DNA from: Nymphaea colorata
Lineage: Eukaryota; Streptophyta; Magnoliopsida; Nymphaeales; Nymphaeaceae
Assembly: GCF_008831285.2 (NCBI RefSeq)
Contig: NC_045148.1
Span: 21,881,002-21,945,001 of the forward strand
Direction: 5' to 3'
Length of the DNA stretch: 64,000 bases
The translations under genes were made by a program, and so were the position numbers. Below, piece by piece: positions 36,201 to 47,150 of this stretch (positions within the stretch are counted from its first letter, which is position 1; each line of letters starts with the position of its first letter). The notes beneath the pieces were generated by a model. That model did not search any database. It was not told the origin of the DNA and was given only the letters and a program-made list of their open reading frames with translations.

Positions 36201-38996
36201 ACGAGAAAAAATTATACAAGCAAAGTGCTTCGATGTTTGTGCATAAACAGTTCAAACAAGAAAGCCTTTATGAAAATTTTGGCTGCACTTGTGACCTTCA
36301 TTTTTTTCTATTTGAGAATAATTAGATTTAAAGTCAAACCATGTGGTTTTATATTGAATATGAACTTTATAAAGGATATATATGTTATGGCTGCTCACTC
36401 TTGCAATACATACATTTCTCAACATACTGTTTCCTATGAAGAAAACCGTTTGCAGTTTTTAAATGCGATTAATTAATTAAAAAACTAATTGTATTTGAAA
36501 CTAAACCAAATAATCCAAGCCCCATTTCCAATGCAATTCAAGAGACATTCAAAATATATCTTGCCCAAAATGAAACTTTGTCTATCTTCATCAACCCATA
36601 GCTTGGTCAAGAATATATCATGAATCACCTATTTGTACATGAAGCCCATGTCCCATCAACCAACCAAGAGAAGAAGAAAGGAAAGGAAATCATGAAGTGG
36701 AACGGGAGTTTAGACCCATCCAGTGAAAGACGTACAATAATAGAACTAATTAATTTGAACTCACCATATGATTAACCAATCTATGGATGAAACAAGAGCA
36801 TTAAATGCTTATTTTCCATCCAAAGCCAAACTTACACATGATAATCACCATTTCTTTGACTTTTGTCCTCACAAATTTATGGTTAAAGATCATTAGAAAT
36901 GAAAAGTTTTAGTCCAAGGCACCAACGAGAAAAAATTATACAAGCAAAGTGCTTCGATGTTTGTGCATAAACAGTTCAAACAAGAAAGCCTTTATGAAAA
37001 TTTTGGCTGCACTTGTGACCTTCATTTTTTTCTATTTGAGAATAATTAGATTTAAAGTCAAACCATGTGGTTTTATATTGAATATGAACTTTATAAAGGA
37101 TATATATGTTATGGCTGCTCACTCTTGCAATACATACATTTCTCAACATACTGTTTCCTATGAAGAAAACCGTTTGCAGTTTTTAAATGCGATTAATTAA
37201 TTAAAAAACTAATTGTATTTGAAACTAAACCAAATAATCCAAGCCCCATTTCCAATGCAATTCAAGAGACATTCAAAATATATCTTGCCCAAAATGAAAC
37301 TTTGTCTATCTTCATCAACCCATAGCTTGGTCAAGAATATATCATGAATCACCTATTTGTACATGAAGCCCATGTCCCATCAACCAACCAAGAGAAGAAG
37401 AAAGGAAAGGAAATCATGAAGTGGAACTGGAGTTTAGACCCATCCTGTGAAAGACGTACAATAATAGAACTAATTAATTTGAACTCACCATATGATTAAC
37501 CAATCTATGGATGAAACAAGAGCATTAAATGCTTATTTTCCATCCAAAGCCAAACTTACACATGATAATCACCATTTCTTTGACTTTTGTCCTCACAAAT
37601 TTATGGTTAAAGATCATCAGAAATGAAAAGTTTTAGTACAAGGCACCAACGAGAAAAATTTATACAAGCAAAGTGCTTCGATGTTTGTGCATAAACAGTT
37701 CAAACAAGAAAGCCTTTATGTAAATTTTGGCTGCACTTGTGACCTTCAGTTTTTTCTATTTGAGAATAATTAGATTTAAAGTCAAACCATGTGGTTTTAT
37801 ATTGAATATGAACTTTATAAAGGATATATATGTTATGGCTGCTCACTCTTGCAATACATACATTTCTCAACATACTGTTTCCTATGAAGAAAACCGTTTG
37901 CAGTTTTTAAATGCGATTAATTAATTAAAAAACTAATTGTAATTGAAACTAAACCAAATAATCCAAGCCCCATTTCCAATGCAATTCAAGAGACATTCAA
38001 AATATATCTTGCCCAAAATGAAACTTTGTCTATCTTCATCAACCCATAGCTTGGTCAAGAATATATCATGAATCACCTATTTGTACATGAATCCCATGTC
38101 CCATCAACCAACCAAGAGAAGAAGAAAGGAAAGGAAATCATGAAGTGGAACTGGAGTTTAGACCCATCCAGTGAAAGACGTACAATAATAGAACTAATTA
38201 ATTTGAACTCACCATATGATTAACCAATCTATGGATGAAACAAGAGCATTAAATGCTTATTTTCCATCCAAAGCCAAACTTACACATGATAATCACCATT
38301 TCTTTGACTTTTGTCCTCACAAATTTATGGTTAAAGATCATTAGAAATGAAAAGTTTTAGTCCAAGGCACCAACGAGAAAAAATTATACAAGCAAAGTGC
38401 TTCGATGTTTGTGCATAAACAGTTCAAACAAGAAAGCCTTTATGAAAATTTTGGCTGCACTTGTGACCTTCATTTTTTTCTATTTGAGAATAATTAGATT
38501 TAAAGTCAAACCATGTGGTTTTATATTGAATATGAACTTTATAAAGGATATATATGTTATGGCTGCTCACTCTTGCAATACATACATTTCTCAACATACT
38601 GTTTCCTATGAAGAAAACCGTTTGCAGTTTTTAAATGCGATTAATTAATTAAAAAACTAATTGTAGTTGAAACTAAACCAAATAATCCAAGCCCCATTTC
38701 CAATGCAATTCAAGAGACATTCAAAATATATCTTGCCCAAAATGAAACTTTGTCTATCTTCATCAACCCATAGCTTGGTCAAGAATATATCATGAATCAC
38801 CTATTTGTACATGAAGCCCATGTCCCATCAACCAACCAAGAGAATAAGAAAGGAAAGGAAATCATGAAGTGGAACTGGAGTTTAGACCCATCCTGTGAAA
38901 GACGTACAATAATAGAACTAATTAATTTGAACTCACCATATGATTAACCAATCTATGGATGAAACAAGAGCATTAAATGCTTATTTTCCATCCAAA
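33206..38996 (+). repeat. Tandem array of eight 724-bp units derived from an internally deleted Copia
   Basis: Eight head-to-tail units: 33206-33929, 33930-34653, 34654-35376 (one base shorter), 35377-36100, 36101-36824, 36825-37548, 37549-38272 and 38273-38996. They are almost identical. Each unit starts in the GAG-pre-integrase domain (KLTHDNHHFFDFCPHKFMVK, then KVLVQGTNEKKLYKQSAS) and jumps straight to the integrase C-terminal part (MFVHKQF, ENFGCTCDLHFF, then in a shifted frame VKPCGFILN, YISQHTVSYEENRLQF). It ends with the linker before reverse transcriptase. The catalytic D,D-35-E core is missing from every unit, so the deletion came before amplification. Each unit carries several stops. 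Two subtypes exist. Type A has TAGTCCAAGGC, TATGAAAATTTTGG and CTTCATTTTTTT. Type B has TAGTACAAGGC, TATGTAAATTTTGG and CTTCAGTTTTTT. The order is A B A B A A B A. Confidence 0.97.
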
Positions 38997-39490
38997 TATA
39001 GTCTTCTTTGTGTCTCCTTAGTGAAGTCAATACAAGTTAAGTTGAACTCAGAGTTCATCTTAAAGCAAAATGTAATCCTAGAAGCACTGAAGCTATGGAA
39101 GAAGAGTTGGTGTCTTTTTACACAAATCAATTCTGGGCTCGTCTCAGCCAACAGCTCACATAATAATGTTAGATGTGGATGGATATTTAGATTAATAGGG
39201 AGGAACTCTAATGGCTCAATTGCTTAGTAGAAGGTCTCGCCACTTTGCAGAAGGTATAATCCATATGAAGGGATATACAAATATGAAACTTATAGTCCTA
39301 TTGTTAACCAAACTACAAAACCGTTGTTCTCAACCGTGGCCATCTCAAACGGTAGATCTTTACATGAATTAGGTGTCAATACTTTCTCACAACAGATATT
39401 AAAGTAAAAGCTGGTTCATGATGCAACCACCATGGTTTTAAGATTAATGGGTTCCAATCATGTTTATCGCCTCATTAAAGCATTGTCCAA
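38997..39490 (+). pseudogene. Copia element, reverse transcriptase N-terminal part (right part)
   Basis: Directly behind the last array unit, YSLLCVSLVKSIQVKLNSEF is followed by a shifted EAMEEELVSFYTNQFWARL, CGWIFRLIGRNSNGSIAQLL, YETYSPIV, AISNGRSLHELGVNTF and GSNHVYRLIKALSKSK. These correspond to the entry of a plant Copia reverse transcriptase domain. Frameshifts and stops occur repeatedly. The catalytic YVDD region is not present before the sequence degenerates. This is the right-hand continuation of the element whose protease lies at 32988. Confidence 0.8.
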
Positions 39491-39720
39491 GTCGAAAAAA
39501 GGCTAACAAGGCATGTCCTTGCTCATCACACTTGTTGTTCATGAGTCACAATTAGATATGTCCATAAAATTCTCATTGATGATTTGTGTAGACATCATAG
39601 TCACTAGAAGTAACATGGTTGAGGTAGAAAAAAATTATAGTCACTAAAAGTAACAAACTAATTGTGGGAAGTTCTCTATAAAATATATAAGTTGATAACT
39701 TATTGCCAATCAAATACCAT

Positions 39721-39723
39721 ATA

Positions 39724-39790
<67 letters not shown>
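39721..39790. repeat. (TA)n microsatellite
   Basis: An almost pure TA run of about 65 bp with two GTA interruptions. Translations over it (alternating Tyr-Ile) are meaningless. Confidence 0.95.
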
Positions 39791-39796
<6 letters not shown>

Positions 39797-41169
39797 AGTG
39801 ACTGGGCTCGTATAGGTAGCATAGCTGGTCAGACTGGCAGTATCGCAAAGGGCCGATTGTCAACTTGATTCTCATGAGTGCTATTCACCTGAACTACAAA
39901 TGGTGGGTGTGTGATGCTTAGTTGATCGGTGTCTTGCTTTGAACTTAAGTCACAAAGATGCCCCAAACTTTGGGGCAGGAGGAAAGAGGGGCTTCCAACT
40001 ACACCCCGACAAAACAAAAGGAAAACAACAAATCTTAAACATTTAAAACTAGCAAATTAATAACACAATTATCATTTTTTTCAAATTGTTGTGTCCTCCC
40101 TACCCATGTACCCAAACCTATGCCTGAATCCATACCAGCACTAACGCGACTTGGGCTTGGGGAAATGTTGGGAACACAATTGAAAGGGATGTCAACAGTT
40201 GTAATATGATAAAGCAAGAGCACTTGGATGTAGATCCAAATGAGGAAGGAGATTCTGTCAAGGATTCGATCAAATACAGGAGCCAAGAAAATTGTCATGA
40301 AAATCTGTTGTATTGAAATAATTCCATATCTGATCCTATAAATCAAGATATTGATAATTTGTATGAAAGCCTTCTCACTTATAAAATGGCCATATCAGAT
40401 TCTTCTAAGAAGTAAACTGTTCATAAGTGCTTTATATACGAAGGGAGGGTTTTTTGCCCTTGCTGGTCTACTGTCAATCATCCCTTTAGTTCCAAAAAAA
40501 TAGAAAAAAAAGTGGATTTTAACATCAAATGAGCTACCGTAGTTGCGAAACCAAAAAAGGTCCAAGTTAACATCTTTAACTTCTCTGCTATATATCAATA
40601 ACCAAAAGTTTCCACTAGTAATTCCTTGAGCATGTGATATTCATGCACTTGGATATTTCGGGAAAGATAAATCAAACTACAAATTCTCTCTCAAACTACT
40701 AATGTGGTTGAGAGTTGTGGTTCTTGAAGCTACTTATGTGGTGATATCTTAGGCCCCCTTTCTCTCTCTAACTCTTTCTCCCTCTATGTGACAAAAGTTT
40801 TGTAATAATATTTCTATCTCTCTCTCTAAGAATAGGAGCAAACTTTTGTAATATTTGCTCTCTCTAGGTGATGATCAGATAATTAAAAGGCTGTTCCGAT
40901 AATCCAAACCCATGATGGGGAGTTAGCAGAGGCGTGGGGGAGGTAGATGATGAAAATACCAACCTCACTCTTCTCAGTCTTGGACCATTCGGTCCCATCC
41001 TCTCTTTATTTTTTCTCTGTCTCAGAAAGGACTAGTTGTTGGGACTTGGGACCGATGCAAGGCAAGAAGTCAGAGAAGATAGAGATAGGGGAAGAAGGGA
41101 AAGGGGAGTGATGATCAAGCGAGGGGAGGCATCGAGGGGGCCACGGTCGCTGTCTGCGACAGCAGCACC
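39791..41169. other. Non-coding DNA upstream of the armadillo pseudogene
   Basis: No recognisable gene. CT-rich patches around 40755-40865 (TCTCTCTCTAACTC and similar), close to the pseudogene start, could be the former 5' leader region. Open frames on the opposite strand from 41006 to 41400 are shadows of the armadillo coding sequence. Confidence 0.4.
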
Positions 41170-42008
41170 ATGGAAGGCGGCGGGGAGGAGGAACACGAGA
41201 TGCAGGTGCTCGCCATCCTGCATGCGCTGAAGGAGGCATCCCAGCAGATACGGGAATCTCCCACTGCCGGCAGAAGCAGGATGAGGAGGAGGGCAGTGCC
41301 ATCAAGGCCCTCCTCCGCCTCCAGACGGAGGACCTCACCTCCAAGTTCAAGGACCCCAAGCTTGCCGACCTCACCCACCACCTTTGCAGCCTCCGCACCT
41401 AGGTGGACAACCAGCTCCCCCGCTTCTACCTCACCATCATCAGTTCCTTCATCAGGGGCCGCGTCTTCGGCAGTGACATCGTGTGCGTCATCGGCGTCAT
41501 CAAGTTGGAGATTCAGACATGGATCGACCGGAAGATTGTCAAGAAGCTGGTGAAGTCACTGCTCAGTGAGGATGAGGAGGTGAAGGTCGTTAGGCTGCTG
41601 TCGGTCTTCGAGACCCGGGTCTCCAGGATGCCGTGCTCAAATCGGTCCTGCGCGACAGGAAGGTGTCCAGGTGGGTTAGGGAGAACTGCCCCTTCACCAT
41701 GGCGGCTCTGGTGACATTCAACAAGGACGTGTTCGTGGGTCAGTTGGTGATGAGCCCGATGGCGATGGCCCTGGTGGAATTGGGCTCCGCCGACAGCCTC
41801 AGGGTCCTCCTCGCAATCAGAAGCCTCTTTGTCGATGAGATCCACCAAAGCGGGGAGCTCCCTAAGATCATAAAGGCCTTGGATTCGGAAGACAAGGGCT
41901 TGAAATCTGCTGCTTTAGATTGTATTATGGAGATTGGATACATTGGTGGAAAAGAGGCAATGAAGGCCATGATGGAGAAGGGGTTAAATTTCGTGGAAGG
42001 AAGGCATG
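41170..42008 (+). pseudogene. Plant armadillo-fold protein, intronless, frameshifted
   Basis: Starts at ATG 41170 with MEGGGEEEHEMQVLAILHAL KEASQQIRESP. It continues in another frame (AIKALLRLQTEDLTSKFKDP, LADLTHHLCSLRT, stop TAG at 41400-41402, VDNQLPRFYLTIISSFIRG, VIKLEIQTWIDRKIVKKLVK), then in a third frame ([80 protein letters not shown]). The order matches an uncharacterised plant armadillo-type protein family whose hallmark is [12 protein letters not shown]. Frameshifts lie near 41260 and 41615. It breaks off where a Copia LTR starts (about 42009), and no continuation was found beyond the element. Base composition is much richer in GC than the surroundings. Loss of function is certain; the family's role is not known to me. 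Confidence 0.8.
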
Positions 42009-42414
42009 AAGAAAAACGGGACAGCACAAATTTAATGTGGTTCGGCGTTAATAGCCTACATCCACGAAAACAGAGAAAGCTTTGTTTTTTGTTCCTTTAA
42101 TTTTTTCTTACCGATGTCGTATGAATGATCTCCTTATAAAGAGTTACAGCCCCTTCTTCCCTTACATATCCCAACGGTTTAAGATCCCTGGAAATCAGGG
42201 AGTTAGAGAGAAAAAAGGCAACAGGTTAAAGAGGTAAGACAAGATTGGTAATATGATATTGATGAGATTATTGTTCTGTTGGTCCTCTTTCCAAAGATGT
42301 GATCAACCGTTAGCTGGTGAGGATGTCTTTCCAAGAAGGAGATGAACATTAGCTGCTGAGAATTTCTTTCCAAGGAGGAGACAGTGACAGAGCTTCCTTC
42401 CAAATGTGCTAACA
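42009..42414 (-). mobile_element. Copia 3' LTR (minus-strand element)
   Basis: Read on the minus strand, the LTR starts TGTTAGCACATTTGGAAGG right after a purine tract (GAGAGGGAG). It contains a CTCTTTATAAGGAG TATA region, then a TTTTCGTGGATGTAGGCTAT-CCGAACCACATTAAATTTGTG block typical of Copia R/U5 regions. It ends at about 42009 with ...TTTTTCTTCA. Length is about 406 bp. No matching 5' LTR was found upstream of the gag region, so the element is incomplete. The left edge is inferred from the TG...CA rule and is uncertain by some bases. Confidence 0.65.
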
Positions 42415-42423
42415 AACTCCCTC

Positions 42424-43740
42424 TCAAGTTGGTAGGCAGACATCAGTCTGCCCGAACTTGTCCATAATCATCCTTTGCCTTTCTTTCCCAAAACGTTTTG
42501 TCAAGATGTCGGTGAGCTGGTTTTCGCTTCTAACATGAGAAGTTGCAATGATGCCATCTTGAATTTTTTCTTGAACGAAATGATGGTCGACTTCGATATG
42601 TTTTGTTCATTCATGAAATTTTGGATTCACACCAATATGAATGGCAGCCATGTTGTTGCACTTAAGTTCCATTGGGAAGTGAGTTTCGACCCTCATATCC
42701 TTAAGGAGGGACTTAAACCAAATAAATTCACGTGTACATATGGCCATGGCTTGGTATTCAGCCTCTGCGCTGGATCGGGCTACTATGGCTTGTTTTTTAC
42801 TTTACCAAGTGATCAAATTTCTTCCAACAAACATGCAGTAACCTGATGTTGACCGGTTGTCATTTGGGTCCCCAGCCCAGTCCGCATCACAATAGCCAGT
42901 AACGTGAGGAGATTGGTCGTGCCTCATTTGGATTCCCTTTCCTGGTGTCCCCTTTATGTACCTCAAAATCCGTTGTGCTGCTTCAACATGATGGGATCTC
43001 TGCTGGTGCATGAATTGGCTAATGACACTGACAGCATACATAATGTCAGGCTGCATAACTGTCAAATATATAAGTGTTCCAACTATATTTTGGAAACTTT
43101 CTTTGTTTTCAAAAATATCACCATCTTCTTTCCTTAGCTTGCAGTTCATTTCAAGGGGTGTGTTTGCGGGTTTGGTGCCTAGATATCCAGTATCTTTCAG
43201 AAGACCAATCATGTATTTGCGTTGACTTATAAATACTTTTTTGTCAGAGTGAGCCACTTCTATTCCAAGGAAGTATCGCAACAGTCCATGATCTTTGATT
43301 TCAAACTCACTATTTAAATGTTTTTTATAGCCTGCATGATCTCAAAGTCATCTCCAGTAAGTACAATATCATCCCCATACACAAGCAAGATGGTTACCAT
43401 GGATTTTCTGGTGCATGTGAACATGGTGTAATCGGTAGAGCTTTGCTGAAATCCGTACTTGTTGAGTGTTGTGTCTAGACGAGCAAAATAGGCATGAGGT
43501 GATTGCTTCAATCCATAAAGAACTTTCCTTAGTTTGCAAACATGTCCAGATTGGCCGTTAACGCCTTGCAGTACTTCCATGTAGACCTCTTCTTCCAATT
43601 CACCATGGAGAAATGCATGTTTTACATCAAGTTAGAGAAGATTCCACCTTTTTGTAGATGCAACTGCAGGAAGAGCTCTCACCGTGTTCATTTTTTGCTA
43701 CAAGGGCAAAGGTTTCATTGTAATCGATTCCTTCTGTCTC
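42424..43740 (-). pseudogene. Copia reverse transcriptase and RNase H, degenerate
   Basis: Reverse transcriptase: MNTVRALPAVASTKRWNLL, a stop, LDVKHAFLHGELEEEVYMEV, CKLRKVLYGLKQSPHAYFAR LDTTLNKYGF, TILLVYGDDIVLTGDD (YGDD where Copia usually has YVDD). A break near 43300 is followed by MRYFLGIEVAHSDKKVFISQ and the connection domain. RNase H: TGYCDADWAGDPNDNRSTSG, a stop, AIVARSSAEAEYQAMA, then KCNNMAAIHI where CDN-AAI is usual, so a catalytic Asp is Asn. The protein ends at 42424-42426, eight bases before the LTR, as expected. Several frameshifts and stops make it inactive. Confidence 0.9.
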
Positions 43741-43744
43741 TGTG

Positions 43745-44515
43745 AAGCCCTTTGCAACGAGGCGAGCCTTATTTCTGTCTCTGTGAAGTCCATAATCGCA
43801 CGTCGCTGGAATTTATTTCTAAATCTATCTTGCACATGTACGAAACATTTGCAACCAAATACCCTAAGGTGTTTAAGTGACAGCGACTTATTGAGAAGGA
43901 GTTCAAGAGCACTTTTTCCTTCTATGCTCGAGTTGGAACTCGATTGGATATACAACATGCTGTCCCAATGGCTTCGCTCCAAAAAATTTGAGGTACATTC
44001 ATGTGCATCATTAGAGCCCGAGCAATATTCAGAAGTTGTTGGTTTTTTCTTTCTACAATGCCGTTTTGCTGAGGCGACCTGTCGCTGGTATATTGGGGCT
44101 GTATTCCATGCTTCCTCATAAAGCTTTTCAATGCATCATTCACATATTCACCACCATTGTCGTAGCGAAACATTTTAATCTTAGCACCATATTGAGGGAG
44201 AATGGGGGCATAGAATTCTTCAAAAATTTTTGGTGCTTCATTCTTATTTTTGAGAAAATAAATCCAAGTTACATGAGTCATATCATCAATGAAAGACACA
44301 TAGAACTTTCAACCAGCATGAGAGTCCTCTGGAGCAGGTCCCCAAACATCCGAGTGAATGAGATCGAAAGTTTTTCCAGACCTTTCCTGAATCGGCAGGA
44401 AGGTGAGGCGTATGAATTCGGCGAATTCGCATGTATTACACGCTTTATTATCATCATGGTGAGGGAAGGGAAGAGGGGACTGAGGTTCCGATCGTATGTG
44501 TCCTAATCGAGCATG
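43745..44515 (-). pseudogene. Copia integrase region, degenerate
   Basis: LTFLPIQERSGKTFDLIHSD VWGP supplies the first catalytic Asp. After a stop, VSFIDDMTHVTWIYFLKNKN and MFRYDNGGEYVNDALKSFMR give the second Asp, and SDRSPQQNGIVERKNQQLLN gives the Glu. A frameshift near 43930 leads to ALELLLNKSLSLKHLRVFGC KCFVHV, the integrase C-terminal part. The region after RRAIMDF (about 43780) joins almost directly to reverse transcriptase sequence, so the linker between the domains is deleted. The HARLGH zinc-binding remnant lies near 44500. Confidence 0.85.
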
Positions 44516-45150
44516 TCAAATTTGATAGTCCGTCCTTTGAGTCGATTTTGATTTGGTGAAAAAACTCAAAGTGTAGAGGTCACCATGGCGTCGGCCCTTA
44601 CCAATCACCCTCTTCGTGCTCGGGTCCTGAAACGTTACATCTTTCTTGGAGAAAACAACCAGACAATCATAATCTTGAGTGATTTTGCTAACAGACATAA
44701 GGTTGACAGCAAGCTTAGGAACAAGTAAAGCAGAATTAATATTTTTCTTGAAGAATGTTTTTCCAATGCCAGCAACAACCATAGATGACCCATCAGCAGA
44801 AAAAATAGAACGATGCAGATCCTTATTTAGATCGGCAAGCCTTGTGGGATCATTAGTCATGTGATCAGTAGCACCAGAATCAACTATCCAGGATTTAATT
44901 ATAGCGGCAGTCAATGAGACACAAAACTTACCTTCTGCGACGTCGCCCACTGGTTGGGAAGATATTAGATTTGTTTTAGAGAATGTCTGGAAGAATTTTT
45001 CCAGGTCATCTTTGGTGACAAAGTTTGCAAGGTTGACGTCTTTGTCTGGGATTGAAGAAGATCCCTTTTCCTTCCCTTGTTGCCCCACAAGTTCCTAGCA
45101 GTGATCGCGTGTGTAACCCAATTTCCTGCAGTGAGTACAATTAAGTTTGC
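44516..45150 (-). pseudogene. Copia zinc knuckle, protease and pre-integrase
   Basis: A CCHC-type knuckle appears as LNCTHCRKLGYTRDHC (about 45098-45145) with Tyr where the metal-binding His normally sits. It is followed by a stop and then a long open frame from 45088. That frame carries SWIVDSGATDHMTNDPTRLA, an intact retropepsin active site at about 44881, and runs on through LLVPKLAVNLMSVSKITQDY DC and VIGKGRRHGDLYTLSF of the GAG-pre-integrase domain before a frameshift. The spacing between knuckle and protease is normal for plant Copia. Confidence 0.88.
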
Positions 45151-45279
45151 TGTGATTTTTCTGTGTTTAAGTGGTACCTTTGTATGCCTTGATTAGTGCC
45201 TGATTATGAAAGGCACGCCATTCTTTCTTGGCTGTCTTCTGTGGAGTCCCTTTTAGGAGGGACACTCCTGAATCTTTAC

Positions 45280-45926
45280 CTTGACACCTCTCTCCGAATA
45301 ATTTGACAAACAACATTGAATTTTGGCAGTGGCATAGTATTCAGGATTTGAGTCCTTATGGCTTCATAGTCCTCACTCAATCCAACAAGGACCTTGAAGG
45401 TTTGTTCTTCTTCAAAACGCTGTTTGTAAATGACTGGATAAGAGGTCACTGATCGATATTAGAGGAGCTCATCATATAGACTCCTGAGTCTCCCAATGTA
45501 CCGCTGCACATCATGGTCATGGAGGGTGAGATTGGCAATCTCGCATTGTATCTGGTATGCTCGAGCAAGATTATTTTGCTCACTGTAAAGTTCTTTTAGA
45601 GCCTCGCGTATTCCGTGCGCGGTATCTTGATATGTAAATAGATTTGCTATGGATGGTTCCGTAGAGTTGAGCAGCCATGCCATAACCATGTCATTCTTTG
45701 ATTCCCATTCATCATAGTTGGGATCAGTAGTGGCTGGAGCTTTGATTTTCCTGTTAATATATCGTGCCTTTGATCTTCCACTAAGACGAAAGCAAGTAGC
45801 CTTCGCAAAACTCAAATAGTTAGAAACGTAGAGTGGGGTGGAGGTAATTTTCAGGGTATTATGCTCAGTGGACTTGGCTCCCTTGAATGTTTCATCTCTT
45901 TGATTTGAGCTAGCAGCATCGGCCAT
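45280..45926 (-). pseudogene. Copia gag (UBN2-like), one in-frame stop
   Basis: A likely start is MADAASSNQRDETF at 45926. The frame continues with LSFAKATCFRLSGRSKARYI, DPNYDEWESKNDMVMAWLLN, AHGIREALKELYSEQNNLAR and IQCEIANLTLHDHDVQRYIG, the conserved core of plant Copia gag. A TAA at about 45459-45461 interrupts LYDELL|YRSVTSY, after which KQRFEEEQTFKVLVGLSEDY and PLPKFNVVCQIIRREVSR continue in frame. The open frame extends 60 codons upstream of the chosen start without gag similarity. No primer-binding site or LTR is seen above it. Confidence 0.88.
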
Positions 45927-46096
45927 GATATTGGCGCTGCGGATTCCCAGCTGAAGACAGTCTGGGTCCCAGGCGAGTCTCTCTGTCGCAGGGTCCTTTA
46001 GAAACCCGTGGCACTTGTAAATTCCGTATCTCTTCACAGGATTGTCCAAAAGATCTGAAAATTGGATGAAAAATACTAGACACGTGCCCAAATCCA

Positions 46097-46486
46097 ATGC
46101 CACCATACTCCACCTCTGAGTCGCCTCCAGTCAAAAACGTGCTCCAGAGAAAGTCACACCTCGAATGCCTGTGTGGCTGGTTTTGTGCCTGCGACAGCAG
46201 CTGCGGCACTTCTGAAATGGCGTCTTCTCCTTCAGCTCCTTATCATGTTCTCCCGGGATCTTCAGATAACCTTGCAGGACATGGTGAAGAGAAAGAAATG
46301 GCAGTGCAAGTGGTGAAGAAATGCAAGATTTTTCCACTCCTTGCGGAGACGGTGGCGATGGAGGGTGTATTTTTGCAATTGACACCCATTTGGTGGTTGC
46401 ATGGCCAAGTTTGCTATACAGTTGGAAGTGGGGCAGGGGCTGAGGCAGTTGCTATCATGAAATGTTTGAAAAGTGATAAATATTGA
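46097..46486 (+). other. Unidentified open frame beside the Copia gag
   Basis: A 129-codon frame with an internal candidate start MASSPSAPYHVLPGSSDNLA and protein-like composition (VKKCKIFPLLAETVAMEG, TPIWWLHGQVCYTVGSGAGA EAVAIMKCL). It matches no family I know. It starts where Copia similarity ends and could be either the host sequence into which the element inserted or displaced element leader. Frames on both strands are open here, which weakens the case. Confidence 0.25.
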
Positions 46487-46929
46487 ATTTTAGAAAATTT
46501 GGGGTGATTGCACCTTCTAACAATTTTCAAACTATTAGAACGTTGATTAGGAAGTACTTGTTGTTCTTAAATTGTTGTGGAAACAAATTTATTAATTGAA
46601 AAATGTCATTCTCATATTTTAATAAATAATGAATAAGTGCACGTGAGCAATGTGTTCCTTTAAGGGTAGCATTGATTTCAAAGGTTCCATGAATCTGCCC
46701 AGAAAATTGATAAAGGTTCTTGAAACAATAGCACTAGTGTCAAATGAACCTTCTATAATTTTGCTGTAGATTTATGTGACATTCACAAAGTGTCTCTATT
46801 GCCAAACGCCCTCTTAGCTCCTTTATAAACTAAAGGGCAACAGAAGGCACTAAGATAGTTTATAAACTTAGCCCTACAAAAAACGGTGGGTGAGAAGATT
46901 ACATCATAAAAACATAAAAGATGGTTCGT

Positions 46930-47150
46930 GTATATGAAAACACCCTTACTTTGGACCGGGTTCAGATCTAGAACTTTGAGAACATTTTTAGTTGTAATAT
47001 CTTTGGTTTTGATGTATATTCAAACTCCGATTTTAACTTTGCATTGGACTCAGATATTTAAATTTGGATTTGGATATATAAATTCAGCTTTCTTTTATTT
47101 TGAATTTACTATCCAATTGGGTATATACCAAATTACTTAATTTTAAGACC
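46930..47150 (+). repeat. GATATTTAAATTTGGATTTGGATAT-rich patch
   Basis: Word composition like the GATCCGAAT family (GGACTCAGATATTT, AATTTGGATTTGGATA, GGTTCAGATCTAG), but neither terminus is recognisable, so membership is tentative. Confidence 0.3.

Noticed and set aside
33206-38996. Regular repeats suggesting a CRISPR array
   Set aside because: Units are 724 bp and contiguous without spacers, in a plant genome, and derive from Copia coding sequence.
41006-41398. Minus-strand open frames of up to 130 codons
   Set aside because: GC-rich shadows opposite the armadillo coding sequence; their translations are Arg/Pro/Ser-rich without any domain.
42475-44506. Plus-strand open frames across the Copia element
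   Set aside because: The conserved Copia motifs all read on the minus strand; plus frames are shadows.
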